A DNA stretch of 64,000 nucleotides from Mytilus trossulus (taxonomy: Eukaryota; Mollusca; Bivalvia; Mytilida; Mytilidae). Of the stretch, positions 23,030 to 34,937 are shown piece by piece; the first letter of the stretch is position 1, and each line of letters starts with the position of its first letter. Position numbers and translations under genes: made by a program. Below the pieces are notes generated by a model. The model made no database searches. It saw only the letters and a list, made by a program, of their open reading frames with translations, and was not told the DNA's origin. Where the stretch lies: positions 4,496,117 through 4,560,116 of the forward strand of contig NC_086386.1 of NCBI RefSeq assembly GCF_036588685.1, in the 5' to 3' direction.

Positions 23030-23150
23030 TGGGCTTTGCTCATTGTTAAAGGTCGTACTGTGACCTATAGTCGTTAATGTTTGTGTCATTGGTCTTTTGT
23101 GGATAGTTGTCTCATTGGCAATCATACCACATCTTCTTTTTTACATGATT
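23030..23150 (-). repeat. Family A-like fragment, reverse orientation
   Basis: Contains ttgtctcattggcaatcata and ccacatcttct, the complement of the family A head, and ggctttgctcattgtt, shared with 29420-29560. Confidence 0.55.
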
Positions 23151-24344
23151 AAGAGTAAATAAGGACAAAAAACTTATGTGAAAAGAGCCATTTTACGTTA
23201 ATGTCGATAGAATGTATAACAGATTGTAAGTGTTTGAATCACAAGATAGGTGACTATGAGTAAAATAATCCCGAATATTAATTAATAAAACATACATATG
23301 ACAGTTCTAAATCTACTTCTTACGAAATTTTGCTTTTTTTTTTAAATTACATTTCGGTGACTAAGCAAGTAATTTCAAGTAGATTTCCCACGTTTATGTA
23401 AAAAAACGGTTTTGGAAAGAAGTTTAAATAAAAACAGCAACTGTAGGCTTTTACAGAATCATTGTGTAAGTAAAGAATAGTGCAAACGGTTTTGGAAGGA
23501 AGTTTAAATAAAAACAGCAGCTATAGATGCCCTGGCTTTTACAGAATCCTTGTGTAAAAAAAAATATTCCCATTTCATTAGCAGACAAAAAAAAGCATTC
23601 CGCGAATTTGATCGAGATATAAATTGACATTAGTAGCAAATATACAAGAATAAGGTGAGGCAGGGGCGGATCTAGCTATTTATAAAAAGGGGCTCCTTCC
23701 AGGATTAAGGTGGTTATAAGATGTCCCATTTCAAATGATTTAAGCTTTAAAAAAAAGGGGGGGCCGCCACTGTGATGATCACTCGTTTTCTGGACAAAAT
23801 CTTCAGATAGTTTTACTATACCGATAAGTTACATTATCTTACCTTCATAGTTGATGAAACAATATTCATACATAATGTGAAATCTCCGAAAAAGGAAAAC
23901 AAATTTAAAGAAAATACACATAAAAAGAAATAGAGCGTCTTATTATATGAAAGTGTTCTCCGTGTCGCTAGTTATTACGATTTAGTACAAACGAATACTT
24001 TCAAGCTAAACTGAGCATTTTGAATAGAAAACAAGCAGTTCATGGTCTATGTATTTGATACAATGAATAAATAAACCGACTATTTTATATACAAATAAAC
24101 TGAATTATGTACGTTTAAATCTTTAATCCGGTTGTTTCTACATGTGTATCAACATTGCTTTTTGTATTGTTACGATAAATTTACCGGAATTGATAAACTA
24201 ACAAAATTGCATAAGATTAGCTAAAATGGGGTTTTTTTTAATTGCCACTTTAATTCAGAATTTCGACTATAAATCTATAACCAAAATAGCCTGAAATATA
24301 TACTTAGAAAAGAGGAAGATGAGCTATACCAAAATGAAATAAAA
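23151..24344. other. Intergenic, no gene
   Basis: Includes a short internal direct repeat (acggttttggaaagaagtt at 23406 and ggttttggaaggaagttt at 23488) and a degenerate GGCGGATC element at 23665-23780 (ggcggatctagc ... ccgccactgtg). Nothing coding. Confidence 0.45.
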
Positions 24345-24650
24345 CTCTGGGTAAAGTTCGTAAATTTTTCAAAGGGATGATTTCAACTTCTCTACTTGGA
24401 GCTCTTGGTTTAAAAGCTTCCTTTTCAGCAGCATCCCTCTATCAAGGAAATCATGATTGGAAACGCAAGCCCTATAATGGTACGTATCAACTGGAAGATA
24501 ATTATACTTCATATGCAGGCGTTGTTGGGTTGTCGCTACCTATAGCAATGGAAAGTTTGCAATTGGGTAACTGAAATCTTCCCTTTTGTCGTTACGTTTT
24601 GTACTCAACCGACCCTCATGCATTGTCAATTTCTAGATGAAAGATTAGAT
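24345..24650 (+). repeat. Family B tail fragment
   Basis: caaagggatgatttcaactt, atcaaggaaatcatgattgg and the end ccgaccctcatgcattgtc match the tail of the copy at 4160-4800. Confidence 0.6.
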
Positions 24651-25679
24651 ATACTAGTAAGTGACTTATCTGTATCTGTTGTTTTATTGGATGGAAACGG
24701 TTAACATGATAACCAAACTTTGATTTATTTAGATAGAGGACACAATCAATGTAGCGGAATGAATAGGTTTAAACTGCGATAGGTTCTTACTCACAGAAGC
24801 TCCTGTATGAAATCAGCATCTTATAAATAAGAGAATAAGTTGACAAGATGAGGGGCACAGTTGGTTTACATGGGAACGCCCGATTTTTTGTTAAAAAAGG
24901 TCATCCAAACGTAAAAATATGTTGTCAAATCATTCATCCCTACCTAAGCAAGATGTTTGTATCTTGCTTTTTGTGTTGTCCTTGCCTTTGTCTGTGAAAC
25001 AAAGACGTGTCAATTGAAAAGAAGTTATCATCAATTACTAGGTATCTTCCTTGCCAAAGTTGAAAGACTTGACACGAAAGTAGACAAGATTCAACTTTTA
25101 TAAATTGTGACTTGGATGCAGAGTTGTCATATTGGCACTCATACCACATCTTCTTATATCTATTACAATACTAATCTCACCGTATAGTGTGTCTGTCAGT
25201 TTATATCCGCATGATCCGAATACTTCAGTAAATGTCAATCTTGTATTTTTCCCGAAATGCATTATGCATTCTGACGTGCGACGTCATTGTAGCCGAGAGA
25301 CTCCACGCCAGGCTAAATGGTAGTTGCGGAACCGTAGCTATAAGGTCCTTTAAGGATTTAGACGCGTTATTCTAGTGCAAAAGAACATATTTTGGTGCCT
25401 TCTTGTAATCTTCAACATATTGATGTTGAGAAGTATTCTGTAGATGAAGATTGTCGACGCTCAAGGCTTTTTTCTTCTTCCTGTATATATATATATAAAA
25501 AATCAACGAGTTGATGATTACTTTCTGGCGCATCCCTGGTTTAACATAGTTGTTATGGATTAAAAATATTTGTTTTTGATTTCATAGAATAATTTTCAAT
25601 GTTTGTATATTTTTCAATTTTTCATACACCTTTTCGGTATAAATATTGTTTCAATATGATTAAAAGAGTTTCTTTATTT

Positions 25680-25880
25680 GCATACTTGACCGTTGGTTTT
25701 CCCGTTTGAATGGTTTTACACTAGTAATTTTGGGGCCCTTTATAGCTTGTTGTTCGGTGTGAGCAAAGGCTCCGTGTTGAAGGCCGTACTTTAACCTATA
25801 ATGGTTTACTTTTTAAATTGTTATTTGGATGGAGAGTTGTCTCATTGGCACTCACCCTACATCTTCCTATATCTATTGAA
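25680..25880 (-). repeat. Family A copy, reverse orientation
   Basis: Reverse complement of much of 2215-2600: accgttggttttcccgtttg, ttttggggccctttatagc and ggagagttgtctcattggca are diagnostic. A smaller fragment of the same head lies at 25080-25165. Confidence 0.7.
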
Positions 25881-26269
25881 TTAATTCATACGGATTTAAA
25901 TTTAAATTTTAGTAGACTCTGTCGTTAAAAAAAAAAGACTGTAGTAAAGAAGCACTAGCTACGAGATTTATAAAAAACCAAAAGTATGATTTGTTTTTGT
26001 TCAATCAACATGATCAATAATCAAAGTGAAAAAGGAAAATAATAATTAACTTTTGGCAGCCAAAATTGTTCAATTTTGTCAAATTAAGCTAAATGACATA
26101 GCAAGTAAATAATTCGACCACATTAAATCCGTATTCATGTGAACTTCAATTTAATCTTTAACTAGAGGTGGACAACGCATGCATTGTACATCTACTGTCA
26201 ATATTGAAAGTGGATTATTTCAATTAACTTTAAATAAATTTGTTATGCTTTTTAACCGGATTTTTATGA

Positions 26270-26945
26270 CAAAAATGTCGGTTAGTGATTTGGGGATGCT
26301 CGGCGGGCGGGCGGCAATCAAATGTTGTCCGTGCATTAACTCATGAACCGTTCAACCAATGCTTTTAAAATTTTGATATGTTGTTACTGACAACTAAATG
26401 AAGGTCAAGTTCAATAATGATGATTTTGACTTTTACCGTTCAGTAGTTATGGTTCTTCAAATATCGTAAAATGGCGTTTCCAGTCTTGTCCGTGCATTTA
26501 CACATGAACTTTTCTACCAAAGCTTCCCAAATTTTAATATGTTGTTACCGATGACTAAATGGAGGTCAAGTTCAATAATGACGATTTTGAATTTTACCTT
26601 TCAGGAGTTATGGTTCATAAAAGATTAAAAAATGGTGTTTCCAGTCGTGTCTGTGCATTTTCTCATGAACCATTCAACCAAAGCTTTTCAAATTTTAATA
26701 TGTTGTTACTGATAACAAAACAGTGGTCAAGTTCAATAATGACGATTTTGACTTTTACCTTTCAGGAGTTATGGTTCTTGAAAGATAGTAAAATGGTGTT
26801 TCCATTCACGTTGTTGCATTTACTCACGAACCATTCAATCTAAGCTTTTCAAATTTTAATATGTTGATACTGATGACAAAATAGAGGTCAAATTTGATAT
26901 TGACGATTTTCACTTTCACCAATCATCAGTAATGGTTCTTGTGAT
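26270..26945 (+). repeat. Tandem repeat, ~180-bp unit, about four copies
   Basis: Each unit has a near-copy of cgtgcattnnctcatgaacc, ttttaatatgttgttactga and ttcaataatgacgattttga, then caggagttatggttc. The left edge (aaccggatttttatgacaaa) and the GGGCGGGCGG stretch precede the array. A widespread mussel repeat; short frames crossing units are not genes. Confidence 0.75.
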
Positions 26946-27399
26946 ATTGCCAGTACACAAATAAATGCTAATAAATCCGATTTGCTGTCGTTGTGACAGC
27001 CTCTTGTTTAAAGCTTTATGCTTCTTTTTTTTTTTTTTAACTTTTATGCGTTTTCTCAAGGATTTGTATAGATATTTATTTGTATTTTTCACGCCGTATT
27101 TTTTCATATTATGTTCAGACAGGAAATTTATTTTTATTTACATATCGCATATAGACAATCATGCCAAATATGTAATCTTAATTTATAACAGTCAGTGATA
27201 TTGTCTGCCTTAAATAAGGGGAGAATAAAGGCTTTTTCCCATGGAGAAGAATCCCAATTTGAGAAAAAAAATTACTTAAAATTATTCCCAAACAGTGCAG
27301 TCTCAGTAGTAACTTTGCATGAATTCAAACTGAAAAACACTCAAATAAATGAAAGGTTGTCTGAATTATGAGTCCCTTCAAAATTCCTTAGTAAGAACC

Positions 27400-27690
27400 C
27401 TGTATAAATAGATATAAGAAGATGTGGTGTGAGTGCCAATGAGACCACTCTCCATCCAGAAAACAATTAATAAAAGTGAACCATTATAGGTCAATGTATG
27501 GCCTTCAACACCGAGCCTTGGCTCACACCGGACAACTATCAAGGGCCTCAAAATTACAAGTATCAAAACCATTCAAACAGGAAAACCAATGGTCTTATCT
27601 ATATGAAAAACGAGAAACACAATTACATAAACAAACTACTGTACATCAGATTTCTGACTTAGGACAGGTTCAAACAAAAACTGTTTTCTG
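27400..27690 (+). repeat. Family A copy
   Basis: Starts tagatataagaagatgtggt, has gagaccactctccatccag and ends cttaggacaggttcaaac, as in the copy at 2215 but shorter. Confidence 0.7.
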
Positions 27691-27699
27691 TTACATTTC

Positions 27700-30130
27700 A
27701 ATTAAGAACATGAAGTAATTGCATATTTTAATTTCAGGTTTCATATTTCAAGATTTTTAGTATACAGCCCTCTGAAGATAGAAAAGTTTTGGTAGATAAT
27801 AGCCAGGTAAATATTGTCCTTTCTTACTATTATGCACTACAGTACTCTGACTACTTAACACGTGGAGTTTATTTTCATGATTCAATGGTCAATGTTTTTT
27901 TTGTGTTCAGTCCAGTATATGAATCAGGGACTAAACTTGGGAATTTCAAGCTCGGAGCCCAGACCAGATATTTCATAATTAGTTCCTATATATTCAACTG
28001 AAATTTACCTGAAAGTTTAGGGGCCCAGCTCAAAATCTAGGAGCCATGGGCGACTGGGTCCCCTTTTAGTTTTGTCCCTATACTAATAAGGGCATTTAGT
28101 ACTCAACTAGGCTATTATTTTAAGATGGACACACTCTTTATATATTCTGGGTGTACATGTATATAGAACTCATACTTAAATATTAGGCCACACCAATTTC
28201 ATTTCTTGTTCTAAAAAATATTTAATTTGCAAATTTTTGAGGCGAAGCTTGAAAAGTCATGAAAGTAAAAGCGATTGATTATAAATTTCTTTGTAAACAT
28301 AAAATAGTAGGTTTTGACAATATTAAAACTTGATTTATCACTCGTACTTTGACATTTCTTTAATTTCTGAAATATTTTCCCCCTGTTCACCAAGAAATCA
28401 TTAAATCTGGTCTACATATGGTCTAAGTACTGTATGTGTGTGTTTGACAATGAGACAATTTTAAAATGTGCTATTTGTCAAATTGTTAGTAAATAATTGT
28501 CATCCCGTATGGATGTATATATATAGTACTGCATCATGGATTCATGCATTGTATGTCATTTCATGAATTTTTCAATTACCCATGGAACATGGCAAAACGT
28601 TAAAAGTTTTGTATTACCACTATATGACAATACAAGGTATTGATCATAATATAGTTTAAACAAGACTACCAGAAGTAATTCTAATTCTAAAGCCCAAATC
28701 TCACATACATGTAATTATCGTGTTACTCATCTATAATACTAAAATTACGAAGTCCAATTTTTCAGCCGTCATCACGTGAAAACGACGAAACAAAGATTTC
28801 AACTTTATATATCACTAATATAGTACAAAGGTGTAGATTGAAAATTACACCACTCCAGGCCCTTTTGTTTTCCACGTAATTAATATTGCCAATAATTAAG
28901 AAGTTCTGGGTCGAGTCCGATACCGATACCAATAGTATATTCACCTGTTACCTATTACCTAATCTGTACGTTCCGCATCTGACAGGCACACCACCAAACG
29001 GTGTATTCAGGGTTAATATGCTATATACACGGGTCATAATCACAGGGTTGACACTACTAAATTGTCAAATAGCCACCTATTGTAGTATTTTAATCAGTAA
29101 GAGTTCGACGGGTTCAAACAGAAAGATTTGAAAGCAGAGAAAAACTGTGTATCTTATAATCGGCATGACTTTATCAGATGACAATACTAATACTAAAATT
29201 AGGCTTGCGCATAGTTATATACCTTAATTCAGTCACGGACCCGCGATATCACGGGTGTGTTCTAGTATAATATATCATTGTGCATATATACATTTGTATT
29301 ACTTCATAAATAAAGGAGTCATTTCTATATAGACATTGCCTTTTTTGGACTGATCAAGGCATGTGACTGAAGTTGTTACCCCCTTTTAAAAATAGCTCTG
29401 CTCCTGATAGAACTGAGGTTACAATATAAAAAAGAAGATGTGGTATTATTGGCAATGAGACAACTATCCACAAAAGACCAAAATGACACAAACATTAACA
29501 AGTCTAGGTAACCGTACGGCCTTCAACAATGAGCAAAGCCAAAGACACTTTACCTGTAATCAGGATTCCCTTGTATCTTTTGAATAATACCTGTGTATTA
29601 ATTAAGCAACAGATGGTATTATGCTGTACATATAGGGGTATTACCAACTTTGTTTTCCCCTATTACAAAAGAGGGTCTGAATGGGGTTAATAAATTTGAG
29701 AATTGAAATAATAAGTAATGATCAAAGTTATGCTTGGGAACAATGGGGTGCCAAATTATAAAGAATAGTCGTACAGGATAAAAGAAGGATGTAATATTGC
29801 ACTGAAATTCAGTAGTGAACCCAGTTCAATAATGAGCAAAACCCATACTGCATAGTCAGCTGTAAAAGGACCTGAATTGACAATGTAAAATAATTCAAAC
29901 AAGAAATCTAACAGCCTTAAATATTCAATAATGAAAGAAAAACTATTATTTAACCCATAAACATGATAAACAAACCTCAACTAAAGATTTTCCACAATTT
30001 TCATTGATAAGTTAGAAAGTAGCTCCAGACTAAATGTAAAAAGAACACCCTACCTAAGGGAAACCTCATTAGGCAAATTAGTTAGGTTTAAAAATTAAAT
30101 CAATATAAACTTTTTTAACCATAACTTTAC
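27700..30130. other. Intergenic, repeats, 5' flank of the P-like transposase
   Basis: Includes a family A-like fragment at 29420-29560, a related tail at about 29800-29950 and a possible dispersed element at 28735-29280, between tactaaaattacgaagtcc and cccgcgatatcacgggtgtg. No gene recognised. The 5' end of the transposase element should lie here, but I found no convincing terminal inverted repeat. Confidence 0.4.
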
Positions 30131-30193
30131 ATGCTATATTCCCAATTGGCTGTGAAAATTAGACTAACAATTCTGTTTTTATTAATTTGCAGA

Positions 30194-32866
30194 ATGCCAA
30201 AGTTAAGGAAAAGAAGGGATGTTCCTTCACAGAGAAAACGTAAAAAAGTCCAATCTACTGACTTGCATAATGACCATTCTTATAGTATGCCAAACGAGGA
30301 AATTGTGCAACAATGTCTGAAAGAAGAAGTAGAAGTGCATGGAGAAAGGATTGACCCTGACTTTCCTTTGTACACAGCTGAGCCTATAGAGGACATAGAA
30401 CATACCTCCTATCAAGAAGAAGTAGCTATAGACATGATAGAGGAAACCGAATGTGTGACATCATCATATACAGACCCTTTCGATAAACTTAAGCAAGATG
30501 TTGTCCAGAGTGGTTGCATCAGTTCACCATATGTTTTAGATACAACCAGTGATTCAATCAAGATAATGCTCTTATATCCGTCAGCTGAAAGAACATCTGT
30601 TAAATTAAATGTGATGATAAATAGAGATTTTTTTGCCAAAGTATTTGTACACAGAATCCAGCTCAGCCAAGACCATGACCTATGGATCAGTTTACCAAGA
30701 GTGTTTGACAGTGTTAAACACATCCAAACATTACTTATGAAATTACAAAGTTATTCTGTGTGTACAGGAAATTTCGAGGCAGATTTAATGGCTTTCATAC
30801 CAGTGGGCACACCTGTTGAGAGTGCAGAAGGTTCTGCAAGTAGCCAAGGTTTTCGAGAAGGCGACTTTGAAGCAGTGAAAGGTACCATTTCCTATTCCTC
30901 AACTGTAAGAAGCATGACCTGTTTACTACTTGTGCAGGGAAACAGATGTTCACCCTGTACAACATTAAGAAGAGTGCTGATAAGTAGAAAACACAGAAGA
31001 GAAGAAAAAGAGAGAAAAAGTAAGGAAAACATACCAAACTATTTACACAGCACTATAGGACATACCAAGATGTCCCGTACTGAACTAATTACAAAAATTC
31101 ATCAGCAGAAAAACAGAATAACAACCCTACAAAGTGAAATTGACAGAACTCAACGTAAGTTTCAACGCGAGGTTAGCAGTAAAGGTGTAACATTAGACTT
31201 CTGTCAGACACTTGAAATGCAAGATACAATGGCGGCATGTACAACTGAAATAATGAAAGCATTTCCTGATGCCAATTCATATCAACGCCTTTTCTGGGAA
31301 GAACAACAAAAGAGCACGAATGTGAAGTCATTGAAGGGTATGCGATGGCACCCAATGATACTGAGATGGTGTCTGTACTTACGTCACAAATCAAGTGCTG
31401 CCTACGAGGCTTTAAGAGATTCTGGTTTCATCACACTTCCAAGTTCAAGGACATTATTCGATTATTCGCATTACACTAAAAGTGACAATGGGTTTTTGCC
31501 AGATGTAGTGAAAGAACTGAAAAATGAGGCTTCGAAAAGAGATATGTACAGTACAGTTGATCCATGGAAGAATTATGTAGGACTTCTTTTCGACGAAATT
31601 AAAGTGAAATCAGACTTGGTATATGATAAACATAGTGGCGAACTAATTGGATATTGCAATCTAGATAAGGTCGGAAACCAGATAATGAACTTTGAAAGAA
31701 GTATGAAAGATACAAGTTCTACAGAAACAGATGCAGACATTGCCAAATACATGCTTGTGCTAATGGTGAGAGGTGTTGCAACAGACTTAAAATTCCCTTT
31801 AGCAGGCTTTGCTACCTCAAGTATTACTGCTGATTATCTTTATCCAATTATTTGGAAGGCTATTCGAATTTTAGAGACCAACATTGCTCAACTTAAAGTA
31901 CTTTTTCTGACTTGTGATGGCGCATCTGCAAATAGGAAGTTCTTCAACATTCATGGACAGGTGAATGAATTTATTCATTACACAACCAATCCTTATGCTA
32001 AAGACGAAAGAAAACTTTATTTCATCTCAGATGTTCCCCATCTTGTGAAAACAACAAGAAACTGTTTCAGCAATTCTTATTCACATAAAAACACCAGAAA
32101 AATGTGGAAAGATGGGAAAGATATTTCATGGATGCATCTGTTGAAATTGTTTGAAGACCATTGTGAACTATCACTGTACAGTCCGTGTCCAAAATTAACA
32201 AGAAGTCACCTTGACATGACAACCTACGGTTGCATGAAAGTCAACATTGCAGCACAAGTTTTGAGCTCCACAGTAGCGAATGCCCTTGAAATGATGTATG
32301 GAGATAATGTAACCGAAACAGTTAATTTCATCAGAATTATGAACAAATTTTTTGATTGCTTGAATGTAAGAAATTTATATGAAGGTAGAAATAAGAGAAA
32401 TCCTGACCTTGAACCATATACAACAGTCAATGATGAAAGATTACAGTGGTTGAGAGTAGACTTTATTAAGTACTTTGATTCCTGGGAACAATCAGTGATG
32501 CAAAGAGCTGGTAATTTTTCAAGGAAACAACTCAAAGGAATGCAATTGAGTCATCAAACATTGACAGGTTTTAAAATCAGTGTGTTTTCAATTGTAGACT
32601 GTGTTAAATTTCTCTTAGAATCTGGCGCAAAGTTTGTCCTGACACATCACTTTAACCAAGATCCCTTGGAGCAACATTTTGGACACTACCGGCACAGGGT
32701 TGGGGACAATAACAACCCTACAGTGAATGATGTTCGTCATATGATGACCTCCATGAGAGCGGTTGGAGCTCAAGCTTTGGCACCCAAACGAGGAAATGTC
32801 AGTAACCAGAGAGACAGGAACTTTGTGATTGATAACACTTCGCTACCAAAGCGTAGAACATATTAA
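30194..32866 (+). CDS. P-element-type transposase, RNase H-like DDE, no THAP domain
   Basis: Start chosen at the Met directly after the acceptor ttaatttgcag (30192); the frame also opens at 30131, but that stretch reads as an intron end. 890 aa. N-terminus is basic (PKLRKRRDVPSQRKRKK) and has no THAP C2CH finger. A coiled coil follows (about residues 305-340, TLQSEIDRTQRKF). The catalytic region matches P/THAP9 transposases: LFDEIKVKSDLVYDKHSGEL (first Asp at 31592), VRGVATDLKFPLAGF, FLTCDGASANRKFF (second Asp at 31916), FISDVPHLVKTTRNCF, and FNQDPLEQHFGHYR (Glu at 32669). All three catalytic acids are present and the frame is undamaged, so it may be active. The protein ends about 65 residues after the last catalytic Glu. 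Confidence 0.85.
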   Translation: MPKLRKRRDVPSQRKRKKVQSTDLHNDHSYSMPNEEIVQQCLKEEVEVHGERIDPDFPLYTAEPIEDIEHTSYQEEVAIDMIEETECVTSSYTDPFDKLKQDVVQSGCISSPYVLDTTSDSIKIMLLYPSAERTSVKLNVMINRDFFAKVFVHRIQLSQDHDLWISLPRVFDSVKHIQTLLMKLQSYSVCTGNFEADLMAFIPVGTPVESAEGSASSQGFREGDFEAVKGTISYSSTVRSMTCLLLVQGNRCSPCTTLRRVLISRKHRREEKERKSKENIPNYLHSTIGHTKMSRTELITKIHQQKNRITTLQSEIDRTQRKFQREVSSKGVTLDFCQTLEMQDTMAACTTEIMKAFPDANSYQRLFWEEQQKSTNVKSLKGMRWHPMILRWCLYLRHKSSAAYEALRDSGFITLPSSRTLFDYSHYTKSDNGFLPDVVKELKNEASKRDMYSTVDPWKNYVGLLFDEIKVKSDLVYDKHSGELIGYCNLDKVGNQIMNFERSMKDTSSTETDADIAKYMLVLMVRGVATDLKFPLAGFATSSITADYLYPIIWKAIRILETNIAQLKVLFLTCDGASANRKFFNIHGQVNEFIHYTTNPYAKDERKLYFISDVPHLVKTTRNCFSNSYSHKNTRKMWKDGKDISWMHLLKLFEDHCELSLYSPCPKLTRSHLDMTTYGCMKVNIAAQVLSSTVANALEMMYGDNVTETVNFIRIMNKFFDCLNVRNLYEGRNKRNPDLEPYTTVNDERLQWLRVDFIKYFDSWEQSVMQRAGNFSRKQLKGMQLSHQTLTGFKISVFSIVDCVKFLLESGAKFVLTHHFNQDPLEQHFGHYRHRVGDNNNPTVNDVRHMMTSMRAVGAQALAPKRGNVSNQRDRNFVIDNTSLPKRRTY

Positions 32867-34937
32867 TGTTAGTAATGCAAGAAGTTTTTTTGTACAAGTT
32901 TAATTTACATGTATACTTGTCATATGTATTTATTTCCAAATAATGTATTATTATGCAAATCTAATAGCAGTATATGAGTGTTTGGTATTTTGTTAACATT
33001 TTCATGTAAACTTGAAAGGTGAACTGTACACATGGTACATGAACATACATGTATGTACAATTGTATACGTATGACTGCTGGTATCCTTTATAGTACATAA
33101 ACTAAAAAAAGTCTTAGTAAACCATTGGTCATGTCGCATGTGTCGATGCTTATGAAATTGAGAAAAAATTTGTAAGGGTGCAAGTTTAAATATTTATTTT
33201 TTTGTTCTCAGTACTTGGGTTTACCAAAAAGTTATACAAATAGACCAAGTTTTGAATTTTCAGTTGAGTCCTTGCATTTGAAAGAGTTTTATTACAGTAA
33301 ATACATGTGTAGTAATTCACAAATCTTTATGCATTTTATAATTAATTATTTCTAATGTTTCAATGTTAATTCCAAAATATACCAGAAAAAATATTTAACA
33401 CAAGATTTTTTTTTTAAACATGCTTATCAGTGAAGTGTTATTTCTCTCACATGTTTCTGTCTAAAAATGTAATTAGGTTTTGTAGTTTTTGAGACAACAA
33501 ATATGTGAAATAAATTGTGTATAACGTGTATTATATGATGGTTTTTTTTTTGCGTCGATCTATATTTGTACAATATTTATTTCATTGTTTTATGAATGTG
33601 TAGAAATTGAGTGAGTTAGAAAATGTTCAATGTTTGTCACATGCTTGAATTATAATTTGATATTGTGCATTTACAGTAAAAATTAATTCATAAATCTTCA
33701 TTTGATCTTTATGCATTTTAAAATTAATTATTTCTTATTTTTCGATGTTAATTTCAAAATATACAGGAAAAAATATGCTTTCATTTAAGGCGTCACAGAC
33801 TGTGCTAGGTAGTTTACTTTAATTAATTTTTTCCAAATTATAGATGTTAATTTCAAAATATAGATGAAAAAATATTATACACAAATTTTGTTTTTAAACG
33901 CTTATTAGTGAAGTGTTGATTCTCTCACATGTTTTTGTCTAAAAATGTAATTAGGTTATGTAGTTTTTGAGACAACAAATATGTGAAATAAATTGTGTAT
34001 AACATGTAATATATGATGTTTTTTTTATAGCGCCAATCTTTATTTGTTTAATATTTTTTCATTGTTTTATGAATGTGTACACATGTAGAAATTATGTTCA
34101 ATGTTTATTGCATGCTTAAATTATAATTTGATATGGTGCATTGTGTTTTGTGAAAATTAAAATTTAATATGAACTAATCTCTGTTATTAAAAGCTATCCT
34201 GGATAAATTTAGGTACATAAAGTTGTATGTGTCCCTGATACTTAAGTAGTGTTCAATTCATGTTCATGAGTTCCCATGTTTTGCTGTGGTCGTCATAAGA
34301 AACGATACATGATTCCCAATGAGACAAGAATCCAAGGGACAATTATATACATGTATAACTAAGAGTGGTATGAATGACAATGAGACAACTATCAACCCGA
34401 GTTCAATGTTCTGACACCAAAATTGTATTTATATTTGTCATATTTCTTTGTTATGCTCCTGATGTGCTAGGTTCAAGTACCACAATTGTTCTTACATGTA
34501 TTTGTTATCTTAAATTGACAGAATATTGATGGTTGTCGTGGATACAAATGAATTTATTTCGTCCCTCATTTGTTGAAGACCTTATATTGTTCCTGTTTAG
34601 TGTAGGCCATATGAGATAAGTTTTGTAGTTGGATTGCAGCTAAATTTTCTTTCAGTTACTTTTGTTGTTTGGTTGCTGTCTTTAATATTGACATGCTTAG
34701 ACCTCATATCCCCTTTATGCGTGAATAACACATTTTCAAAGGTCAAGTAAAATATTATAGAGTGACAGTAGTAGTTGGAAAGCAGTGTTATGAACGACAA
34801 TGAATAAAAAAGACATGTACACATTTCACTTTTTTTTTTAAATATTCATGTTCATACAACAGTTACATAAAGATCATGTGGAAACAGTTTAAATAATTAT
34901 ATTTCATGTTTGAACAGAACAAAACTAAATTTCAGTG
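32867..34937. other. Region between the convergent P-like transposase and zinc-finger genes
   Basis: AT-rich 3' flanks. Direct duplication: 33290-33671 is repeated at 33672-34150, sharing cattttataattaattattt-like, ctcacatgtttctgtctaaa and ttgagacaacaaatatgtg. A segment at about 33779-33822 copies part of the zinc-finger gene. AATAAA hexamers occur near 33507. A short family A head lies at 34360-34400. Confidence 0.6.

Noticed and set aside
24377-24574. 65-codon frame beginning MISTSLLGALGLKAS
   Set aside because: Lies in the tail of dispersed repeat family B and is not open in the other copy at 4560-4800.
30227-32535. Minus-strand frames across the P-like transposase
   Set aside because: Shadows of the sense coding sequence.
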